Origin: an uncultured Bacteroidales bacterium
GTDB taxonomy: Bacteria; Bacteroidota; Bacteroidia; Bacteroidales; UBA4417
Direction of reading: 5' to 3'
Assembly: GCA_903822525.1 (NCBI GenBank)
Contig: CAIJPI010000023.1
Coordinates: 1-38,570 of the forward strand
DNA: 38,570 nucleotides
Shown here: positions 33,083-38,570 of the stretch, one piece after another
Layout: each line of letters opens with the position of its first letter
Position numbering within the stretch: the first letter of the stretch is position 1
The notes under the pieces: generated by a model
Database searches by the model: none
Seen by the model: only the letters and a program-made list of their open reading frames with translations
What the model was told of the DNA's origin: nothing
Made by a program: the position numbers and the translations under genes

Positions 33083-34558
33083 ATGAACAAAGAAATCTTT
33101 AAATTGGAACCTACAGCTGTCTGGAAGAATTTTTACAGCCTGACACAAATTCCACGGCCTTCGCATCACGAAGATCGTATTCAGCAATTCATGTTCGATT
33201 TTGGAACAAACCTTGGTCTTGAAACCATAAAGGACGAAGTTGGCAACATTATCATCCGCAAGCCTGCTACTCCGGGAATGGAGAACCGCAAAGGTATTGT
33301 ACTGCAAACCCATCTTGATATGGTTCCGCAGAAAAACAGCGACAAAAATCACGATTTTGCCAAAGATCCTATCGAAGCGTATGTTGATGGCGATTGGGTT
33401 ACAGCTAACGGCACAACCCTCGGAGCTGATAATGGAATGGGCGTTGCCGCATCGATGGCAGTACTTGAAGCTACCAACCTGGTTCATGGTCCGGTAGAGG
33501 CTTTGTTTACCTGTGATGAAGAAACCGGGATGACCGGTGCTTTCGGATTGAAGGGTGGAGTTTTAAAAGGTGATATACTACTTAACCTTGACTCGGAAGA
33601 TGAAGGCGAATTGTATGTTGGCTGTGCCGGCGGCACAAATGCCAATGCCACATTCGCATACAAGGAAGAACCTGTTCAACAGGGTCTGGCAGCATTCAGA
33701 CTTTCGATTACAGGTTTAAAAGGGGGGCATTCGGGCCTTGAAATTATTTTGCAGCGTGGCAACAGCAATAAGCTGATGAACCGTTTCCTGCAACATTCGG
33801 TTGTTGAACATGGACTGCGACTGGCTACTATCGAAGGCGGAAGCCTCCGTAATGCTATTCCACGCGAATCGTTTGCAGTAGTTACCGTTCCTCCTTCAAA
33901 AGCTGACGAATTTGTAAAATGTGTTAGTGAGTACGAAAAGTTATACCGCAGTGAACTTTCAGCAACCGAACCGGATCTGAAATTTGTTGTTTCAGCAACG
34001 GCAACACCGCAGTTTGTTATTGATGCAGCAACGCTCGATAAAGCAATGAGATCTATTAATGCCTGCCCGAATGGCGTTATGCGGATGAGCGATGATATGA
34101 TCGGACTGGTTGAAACTTCAACGAACCTTGCCAGTGTAAAATCAGCGAATGGAAAGATTTATATTCAATGTTTACTCCGCAGTTCAGTAGATTCATCACA
34201 GGAAGATCTCGGAGGCATGATCAAAGATGTTTTCGAACTTGCAGGAGCTGATGTGGTACTCGACGGCACCTATCCTGGATGGAAACCTAACATGCAATCA
34301 TCCATTCTGATCACCATGCAGGAGGTTTATCAGAAATTATACGGACGTATCCCCGAAATCAAAGCTATACATGCAGGCCTCGAATGCGGGCTGCTGGGCG
34401 GCGTTTACCCTAACTGGGATATGATTTCGTTTGGTCCAACCATCCGCTACCCACATTCACCCGACGAAAAAGTGCATATCGCTTCGGTCGAAAAATTCTG
34501 GAATTACCTTGTTAACACGCTGAAAGATGCGCCTTTAAAAGAAGGATCAGCAGTTTAG
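33083..34558 (+). CDS. pepD: Aminoacyl-histidine dipeptidase PepD (M20 family)
   Basis: The 491-aa product is a zinc dipeptidase that cleaves Xaa-His and other unspecific dipeptides in the cytosol. M20 metal and catalytic positions are visible: His77/Asp79 in QTHLDMVPQ, Asp116 in TTLGADNGMG and the EE pair (146-147) in FTCDEETGMTGAFGL. LDSEDEGELYVGCAGG, GLKGGHSGLEI, HAGLECGLLGG and YPHSPDEKVH complete the family signature. The length agrees with E. coli PepD (485 aa). The gene ends 10 bases before a hairpin terminator, and rpmH follows with its own promoter. Confidence 0.96.
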   Translation: MNKEIFKLEPTAVWKNFYSLTQIPRPSHHEDRIQQFMFDFGTNLGLETIKDEVGNIIIRKPATPGMENRKGIVLQTHLDMVPQKNSDKNHDFAKDPIEAYVDGDWVTANGTTLGADNGMGVAASMAVLEATNLVHGPVEALFTCDEETGMTGAFGLKGGVLKGDILLNLDSEDEGELYVGCAGGTNANATFAYKEEPVQQGLAAFRLSITGLKGGHSGLEIILQRGNSNKLMNRFLQHSVVEHGLRLATIEGGSLRNAIPRESFAVVTVPPSKADEFVKCVSEYEKLYRSELSATEPDLKFVVSATATPQFVIDAATLDKAMRSINACPNGVMRMSDDMIGLVETSTNLASVKSANGKIYIQCLLRSSVDSSQEDLGGMIKDVFELAGADVVLDGTYPGWKPNMQSSILITMQEVYQKLYGRIPEIKAIHAGLECGLLGGVYPNWDMISFGPTIRYPHSPDEKVHIASVEKFWNYLVNTLKDAPLKEGSAV

Positions 34559-34568
34559 TTTATATTTA

Positions 34569-34614
34569 AAATCCCTGCTTTCGGTAGAAATACAGTTAGC
34601 AGGGATTTTTTTTT
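34569..34614 (+). terminator. Intrinsic terminator of pepD
   Basis: AAATCCCTGCT (34569-34579) and AGCAGGGATTT (34598-34608) form an 11-bp stem around 18 bases and run into a T-tract ending at 34614. It starts 10 bases after the pepD stop and ends just before the rpmH promoter. Confidence 0.85.
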
Positions 34615-34622
34615 ACAATGCA

Positions 34623-34653
34623 TTTGGATATTAGGATACATTTCATACCTTTG
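34623..34653 (+). promoter_or_regulatory. rpmH promoter, full Bacteroidota consensus
   Basis: TTTG (34623-34626), 19 bases, then TACCTTTG (34646-34653) matches the Bacteroidota TTTG-N19-TAnnTTTG consensus exactly. The predicted transcription start is near 34660, leaving a leader of about 14 bases to the rpmH ATG at 34674. This is the clearest promoter in the window. Confidence 0.85.
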
Positions 34654-34673
34654 CACCCCTAAAACTACCAATC

Positions 34674-34823
34674 ATGAAGAGGACTTTCCAACCATCAGTA
34701 AGGAAAAGAAAAAATAAACACGGATTCAGACTAAGAATGTCGACTGTTAACGGACGCAGGGTATTAGCTGCACGCAGAGCTCGCGGAAGGAAAAAACTTA
34801 CAACTTCTGACGAAGGGAAATAA
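34674..34823 (+). CDS. rpmH: 50S ribosomal protein L34
   Basis: The 49-aa frame encodes L34, a small basic protein of the large ribosomal subunit. It starts [20 protein letters not shown], continues with [22 protein letters not shown] and ends TTSDEGK, following the family end to end. It is flanked by the best promoter in the window (34623-34653) and by a hairpin terminator (34882-34916), so it is a single-gene unit. The common partner dnaA is not adjacent. Confidence 0.97.
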   Translation: MKRTFQPSVRKRKNKHGFRLRMSTVNGRRVLAARRARGRKKLTTSDEGK

Positions 34824-34881
34824 TTCTTTTCACCCTCTGCTGTTGTTTTAGTAAACAGCATATATAGCATAAACTTATTCC

Positions 34882-34916
34882 GGAGGAGGCTTTCGAGCCT
34901 ACCTCCTTTTCTTTTT
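34882..34916 (+). terminator. Intrinsic terminator of rpmH
   Basis: GGAGG (34882-34886) pairs with CCTCC (34902-34906) and AGGCT (34887-34891) with AGCCT (34896-34900). The loop is a stable TTCG tetraloop and there is one bulged A (34901). A tail TTTTCTTTTT follows (34907-34916). Confidence 0.88.
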
Positions 34917-34976
34917 GTACCAGGCCCTTGCAGATTTTCCTCTTACCAGATATACAGTAGCTTTATCGCTGTTCAA

Positions 34977-35021
34977 GCTGATAAAAGTTGTCTGATACAT
35001 TTCCGTTTACATTTTATCAGC
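34977..35021. repeat. Perfect 10-bp inverted repeat downstream of the RES toxin gene
   Basis: GCTGATAAAA (34977-34986) and TTTTATCAGC (35012-35021) are exact reverse complements around 25 bases. On the minus strand the dyad begins 19 bases after the RES-toxin stop. There is no T-tract beyond it, so it may be a 3' stabilising hairpin or part of an element boundary rather than a classical terminator. Confidence 0.5.
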
Positions 35022-35039
35022 CTATACAGAAAATGCTGT

Positions 35040-35501
35040 TTATTGATCCATAAACAGCCTGTTATCCCAAAAATAGTCTTCGGTTCTGACCAGTTGAACA
35101 TCTTTGTAAAACGCAGGATGTTCTGTATTTAAAACGTAATTGTACTCTAAGGGTATAATGGCCGACGGAACCTTCAGCAACAATGTTTTCTGTTCGTTAT
35201 ACCATCTGGAGCCTATTTCCTGAAGAGCAGAATACGAATCGAATGCCCTCCAGTTCGCGGACAGGTCACTGAGTTTGATCTGAGTAATCAAACTATCGTC
35301 ATCTGCAATTGAAATCACCAAAATTTTATAATTATCAGCCGGTACTACTTCACCCCTGTGAACAATCAACTCAAGGGTCGATAAAGATCGTGAAGATCCT
35401 GTATAAATGACATGCTGTCCGCGTAAATTCCACCTGTTTGCACTACCCGAAGCAGTTAGCTTTGTGGCAAATGATGCCTTACAAATCCTGAATACCTCCA
35501 T
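35040..35501 (-). CDS. RES-domain toxin of a type II toxin-antitoxin pair
   Basis: The 153-aa product is a RES-family toxin; characterised members (for example MbcT and Res) inactivate cells by degrading NAD+. The RES residues can be placed at Arg27 (RWNLRG), Glu44 (STLELIVH) and Ser113 (KVPSAIIPLEYNYVLN), with Tyr33 in VIYTGSS. N-terminal RICKASFA and C-terminal HPAFYKDVQLVRTEDYFWDNRLF fit the family. It lies 8 bases downstream of the Xre/MbcA-type antitoxin gene on the same strand, the usual antitoxin-first order for this class. Product length is typical, so it looks intact. Confidence 0.93.
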   Translation of the reverse strand: MEVFRICKASFATKLTASGSANRWNLRGQHVIYTGSSRSLSTLELIVHRGEVVPADNYKILVISIADDDSLITQIKLSDLSANWRAFDSYSALQEIGSRWYNEQKTLLLKVPSAIIPLEYNYVLNTEHPAFYKDVQLVRTEDYFWDNRLFMDQ

Positions 35502-35509
35502 GAGTTTAA

Positions 35510-35947
35510 TTACACATTATCACCATATTCCATGGCCGTTAACCTGTCATCAACAAAACGAATCCCGCTTACCGTATTTAAATAACCATTTGGGGATTTA
35601 CCATCGAAATAGAAATTTACTGTATTTAACCATTGAAAAAGATCTTTTGCAGAACCCAAAACATGAATACCATGCCTGATAAGCGACAAAAGGAGTAAAA
35701 CATGTTCCTTGGTGTTTTCTTTGAATTTATTTTCCGGCTGACGATATGACCTGAACGTCCTTACACTAATATTCAACCAGCCGGATATTACATCATCATT
35801 GTAATCGGTAAGCGTTTTAATCGTATTGATATACTTCCAGTTCACATCTTTTGTGCGAAGAAAAGCTAAAACTTCGCTATCCGATATCTGACCCGGAACT
35901 CCGTATAATGCAAGCGGATCTTCGACCATCTGATTCTTTTGTTTCAT
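35510..35947 (-). CDS. Xre/MbcA/ParS-type antitoxin of the RES pair
   Basis: The 145-aa product is the partner antitoxin. An N-terminal region (about 20-75) resembles a degenerate Xre-like helix-turn-helix (YNDDVISGWLNISVRTFRSYRQ). The C-terminal part (about 85-143) matches the MbcA/ParS/Xre antitoxin domain: SLIRHGIHVLGSAKDLFQWLNT, then GKSPNGYLNTVSGIRFVDDRLTAMEYG. It should bind and block the RES toxin and may autoregulate the operon. The start codon coincides with the end of a tandem 96-bp repeat: the first six coding bases ATGAAA are the same six bases that begin each repeat unit. A promoter is predicted about 210 bases upstream. Confidence 0.9.
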   Translation of the reverse strand: MKQKNQMVEDPLALYGVPGQISDSEVLAFLRTKDVNWKYINTIKTLTDYNDDVISGWLNISVRTFRSYRQPENKFKENTKEHVLLLLSLIRHGIHVLGSAKDLFQWLNTVNFYFDGKSPNGYLNTVSGIRFVDDRLTAMEYGDNV

Positions 35948-36139
35948 CTGTTATTATTTATTTTTTAGGGGTCAGATGGAATACACCAGATTAAATATAA
36001 TATCATCTTCAATTGGTGATTTATACAATCATGGCTATTTCATCTGTTATTATTTATTTTTTAGGGGTCAGATGGAATACGCCAGATTAAATATAATATC
36101 ATCTTCGATTGGTGATTTATACAATCATGGCTATTTCAT
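35942..36139 (-). repeat. Tandem 96-bp direct repeat upstream of the antitoxin gene
   Basis: Two head-to-tail units, 35942-36037 and 36038-36133, differ at two positions only (A/G in the ATACACCAG/ATACGCCAG block and A/G in the TTCAATTGG/TTCGATTGG block), with six bases of a third unit (TTTCAT) up to 36139. On the minus strand each unit begins ATGAAATAGCC and the antitoxin gene begins ATGAAACAA, so unit one reaches the coding sequence. A diverged third member lies at 26516-26617 upstream of rho. Confidence 0.92.
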
Positions 36140-36159
36140 GGCAATGAAATTATTTATAA

Positions 36160-36190
36160 CAAAAATAGGCAATTTTACCCTTTAATACAA
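36160..36190 (-). promoter_or_regulatory. Putative promoter of the RES/Xre operon
   Basis: Minus-strand TATTTTTG (36167-36160) matches TAnnTTTG, and TTG (36190-36188) lies 20 bases upstream. If used, transcription starts near 36153 and the leader of about 205 bases contains both 96-bp repeat units before the antitoxin ATG. Confidence 0.45.
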
Positions 36191-36308
36191 GAACTATTTC
36201 CTTTTTTATTTTTTTACCTTCTGCTTTATGCAAATTTGCGCCTAACAGCAAGCATACTGTTACCAATACAGGAAAAAACAGTAATTTAGCCTTTCTTTAT
36301 TTCAAACG

Positions 36309-36599
36309 ATGCAGGCTATTATTCAAGAAGCATCAGTAACCGGACTTTTCCGGTTAATACTGATAGTTTTAACGGTTTATTGGGTTTTCAACCTATTCAT
36401 CAGGTTCGTCTTACCTCATATGATGCGGAAATATGTAACTAATTTCCAGAATCAGTTTTCAAGCGAAAACCAACGCAAACAGGATGAAATGAACAGAAAA
36501 AAGGAAGGTGAAATCTCGATCACCTATGTTGATAAAGATAAAAACACAGGTCCAAATCCGGATGCCGGGGATTATGTGGAATATGAAGAAGTAAAATAA
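36309..36599 (+). CDS. DUF4834 family membrane protein, 96 aa
   Basis: The small product has one N-terminal membrane helix (about 14-36, LFRLILIVLTVYWVFNLFIRFV) followed by a charged cytoplasmic tail. The tail runs KYVTNFQNQFSSENQRKQDEMNRKKEGEISITYVDKDK and ends in an acidic DYVEYEEVK. This arrangement fits DUF4834, a Bacteroidota family of unknown function. It is followed on the same strand after 51 bases by the YfhO-type protein gene, so they may be one operon. An imperfectly matching -7 box TAATTTAG (36282-36289) and a 7-bp dyad (36255-36283) lie upstream. Confidence 0.8.
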   Translation: MQAIIQEASVTGLFRLILIVLTVYWVFNLFIRFVLPHMMRKYVTNFQNQFSSENQRKQDEMNRKKEGEISITYVDKDKNTGPNPDAGDYVEYEEVK

Positions 36600-36650
36600 G
36601 CTGACCAAAGTTCCAATACAATTATACTCACCCACCAAAGCCATTATTAC

Positions 36651-38570
36651 ATGAAGAACATCAGTTTCAGGAAGGCTCTGCCTTATCTTTCAGCAATTGC
36701 AATATTTGTTGTTATTACAATGATGTATTTCAGTCCCCTGCTCGAAGGCAAAAAGCTCAAACAATCTGATATCACCCAGTGGAAAGGTATGTCGAAAGAG
36801 ATTTCGGATTTCCGTGATAAAACAGGCAATGAAGCTTTATGGACTAACAGTATGTTCGGTGGAATGCCGGCATACCAGATATCGGTTGAATATAAAGGAA
36901 ATGTATTGCGATATGCCGATCAACTCATGCAGTTGTTCCTACCACAACCTGCAGGTATGGTATTCCTCTACATGATTGGATTTTTCATCCTGCTCCTGGT
37001 ACTGAAAGTGGATAAATGGCTGGCCATTGCGGGAGCTGTTGCTTTTGCATTTTCGTCATACCTGTTTATTATTTTCGAAGCCGGGCATAACAGTAAAGCA
37101 CATGCTATAGGATATATGGCCCCGGTTCTGGCAGGCATCATACTAACCTATCGTGGCCGTTACCTGGCCGGAGGCGTTCTGGCTGCCATAGCCCTCTCGC
37201 TCGAGCTTCTCACAAACCATATGCAGATAACATATTACCTGATGTTAATTTCGGGCATTCTTGTGATTACAGAATTAGTAGGTAGTATAAGAGAGAAAAA
37301 GCTTCCGGGTTTCGCCAAAGCCACCGGCATTTTACTTATAGGAGCCATTTTCGCGGTTGCAACAAACATCACGAATTTATGGGCTACTTATGAGTATGGG
37401 AAAGAAACCATTCGCGGAAAAACCGAACTGACCACAGAGAAATCAAATCGCACCAGCGGTCTCGATAAAGACTATGCTACAGGATGGAGCTATGGAGTTA
37501 TGGAAACCTTTACAGTTCTGATCCCTAATTTTAACGGAGGTTCATCGCAAGGTGCTCTTACCGAATCCTCAAACGTGTATAAAGCGCTGAAAGAAAACAA
37601 TATTGACAATAACCAGGCTCAAAATGTGATCAGAGCCTTGCCGCTATACTGGGGAACACAACCGGGTGTTGCCGGGCCGGTTTATGCAGGAGCTATAATC
37701 ATCTTCCTGTTTATTTTTGCATTGTTTATTGTCGACAACAAATACAAATGGTGGCTGCTGTCGGCAACCATCCTTTCGGTATTGCTGGCATGGGGGAAAA
37801 ATTTCATGCCTTTCACTGATTTCTTCCTGAATTATGTGCCCGGTTACAACAAATTCAGAGCTGTTTCCATGACTCTTGTTATGGCTGAATTATGCATTCC
37901 ATTACTGGCAATTCTGGGTTTACAGAAAGCATTTTCAGGCGAAACCGACAAAAAGAAACTGATAAAATATCTTTATTATTCGATTGGGATTACCGGTGGA
38001 ATCAGTTTATTCTTTGCCATAGCAGGTAGCAGCCTGTTTAATTTCGTTTCGCCCGCTGACGAACAGTATAAATCTTATTTCCCCGACTGGTTGATTTCGG
38101 CTTTGCGCCTTGATCGTGCTGCACTGTTAAGTTCGGATTCATTCAGGTCGTTAGCTTTTATATTGCTGGCCGGAACTGCTGTATGGGCAATGATAAACCA
38201 GAAAATAAAGAAACCTGTTTTTTATTCAGCACTAATCCTGCTCATACTGGTTGATATGTGGACAGTGAACAGGCGCTACCTGAACAGTGAAAGTTTTGTA
38301 CGTAAAAGTATTGATGCTGTTCCTTTCCAGCCAACGGCAGCTGATCAGATTATAATGAAAGATAATGATCCTGATTTCAGGGTATTTAACCAGGCCGTCG
38401 GAAATCCTTTTGCTGATGCCAGTACATCGTATTTCCACAAATCACTCGGAGGCTATCATGGTGCTAAACTACGCCGTTACCAGGAACTGATAGACCATCA
38501 TCTTTCAAAAGGCAATATGAGTGTATTTAATATGCTCAACACCAAATATTTTATCGCCCCTGACGAAAAG
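36651..38570 (+). CDS. YfhO-type multi-pass membrane protein, 3' part beyond the window
   Basis: From the ATG at 36651 the frame stays open for 640 codons to the last base of the window. The product is a large polytopic membrane protein: one N-terminal helix (LPYLSAIAIFVVITMMYF), a conserved extracytoplasmic loop (LWTNSMFGGMPAYQIS) and many further helices (FLYMIGFFILLLVLKV, GAVAFAFSSYLFIIFEAGHN, LAIALLEL-like segments). This fits the YfhO family, GT-C-like membrane proteins linked to sugar modification of lipoteichoic acids in Firmicutes and to cell-surface glycosylation more widely. The soluble segment begins around residue 545 (DQIIMKDNDPDFRVFNQAVGNPF), as in homologues from Bacteroidota. 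Function and full length cannot be judged here. Confidence 0.88.
   Translation, partial: MKNISFRKALPYLSAIAIFVVITMMYFSPLLEGKKLKQSDITQWKGMSKEISDFRDKTGNEALWTNSMFGGMPAYQISVEYKGNVLRYADQLMQLFLPQPAGMVFLYMIGFFILLLVLKVDKWLAIAGAVAFAFSSYLFIIFEAGHNSKAHAIGYMAPVLAGIILTYRGRYLAGGVLAAIALSLELLTNHMQITYYLMLISGILVITELVGSIREKKLPGFAKATGILLIGAIFAVATNITNLWATYEYGKETIRGKTELTTEKSNRTSGLDKDYATGWSYGVMETFTVLIPNFNGGSSQGALTESSNVYKALKENNIDNNQAQNVIRALPLYWGTQPGVAGPVYAGAIIIFLFIFALFIVDNKYKWWLLSATILSVLLAWGKNFMPFTDFFLNYVPGYNKFRAVSMTLVMAELCIPLLAILGLQKAFSGETDKKKLIKYLYYSIGITGGISLFFAIAGSSLFNFVSPADEQYKSYFPDWLISALRLDRAALLSSDSFRSLAFILLAGTAVWAMINQKIKKPVFYSALILLILVDMWTVNRRYLNSESFVRKSIDAVPFQPTAADQIIMKDNDPDFRVFNQAVGNPFADASTSYFHKSLGGYHGAKLRRYQELIDHHLSKGNMSVFNMLNTKYFIAPDEK

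Noticed and set aside
1-38570. CRISPR arrays, insertion sequences, integrases or phage genes
   Set aside because: No regularly spaced repeats beyond the two-unit 96-bp tandem, and no transposase, integrase or phage structural protein was seen on either strand.

Overview
The window is a chromosomal segment of a Bacteroidota bacterium, most likely a Bacteroidales-type lineage. The evidence is threefold. The coding set includes DUF4294 and DUF4834 proteins, a Rho with a long disordered insert, a CarboxypepD_reg-like TonB-dependent receptor and many SPII lipoproteins. Start codons lack strong Shine-Dalgarno sequences. Several genes are preceded by the Bacteroidota -7 promoter box TAnnTTTG, and for rpmH the -33 TTTG box lies exactly 19 nt upstream. 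No insertion sequence, integrase, phage gene or CRISPR array was seen. Most of the window is housekeeping, and the unusual features lie in the intergenic DNA.

Layout. Positions 1-5.9 kb hold a 41-aa lipoprotein and a secreted protein of unknown function (+), then a lipoprotein, an MFS exporter, a ComB-family phosphatase and gcvT (all -). Positions 6-9.4 kb hold a + cluster of a Gfo/Idh/MocA oxidoreductase, a lipoprotein and a polyprenyl-phosphate sugar-1-phosphate transferase, which together suggest the start of surface polysaccharide synthesis. Positions 9.5-15.2 kb (-) hold a DUF1566 lipoprotein, a DUF4294 protein and the proteostasis block tig-clpP-clpX, with a terminator between clpP and clpX, then tRNA-Leu(UAG) with its own promoter and terminator. 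Positions 15.2-18.8 kb (-) hold tpx and a 997-aa protein joining a GH3/NagZ-like module to a serine beta-lactamase-like module.

Positions 19-22.5 kb (+) encode a split transketolase whose two halves are separated by an unrelated von Willebrand factor A protein. Positions 22.6-24.3 kb (+) hold a three-gene stress-type operon: an ECF sigma factor, a single-pass membrane protein that is probably its regulator, and a Spy/CpxP-like periplasmic protein. It shares a bidirectional terminator with the convergent rho gene. Positions 26.8-32.8 kb hold pcm (+), a TonB-dependent receptor, a lipoprotein and miaA (-), and rsmG (+). Positions 33-34.9 kb hold pepD and rpmH (+). Positions 35.0-36.2 kb (-) hold a RES/Xre toxin-antitoxin pair. 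The window ends with a DUF4834 membrane protein and a large YfhO-type membrane protein cut by the right edge.

The most notable non-coding signal is a ~96-100 bp repeat family. Two tandem copies (2 differences in 96 bp) lie directly upstream of, and run into, the antitoxin start codon. A third copy aligns without gaps over 102 bp at about 74% identity (hand count) in the rho-pcm divergent region. In both places it has the same orientation relative to the minus-strand gene and falls between a predicted promoter and the start codon, so it could be a mobile or dispersed repeat or a 5'-leader element. Other signals are a perfect 11-bp hairpin just upstream of the comB homologue, a perfect 10-bp dyad upstream of the TonB receptor, and G-rich 14-bp repeats between the first transketolase half and the VWA gene.
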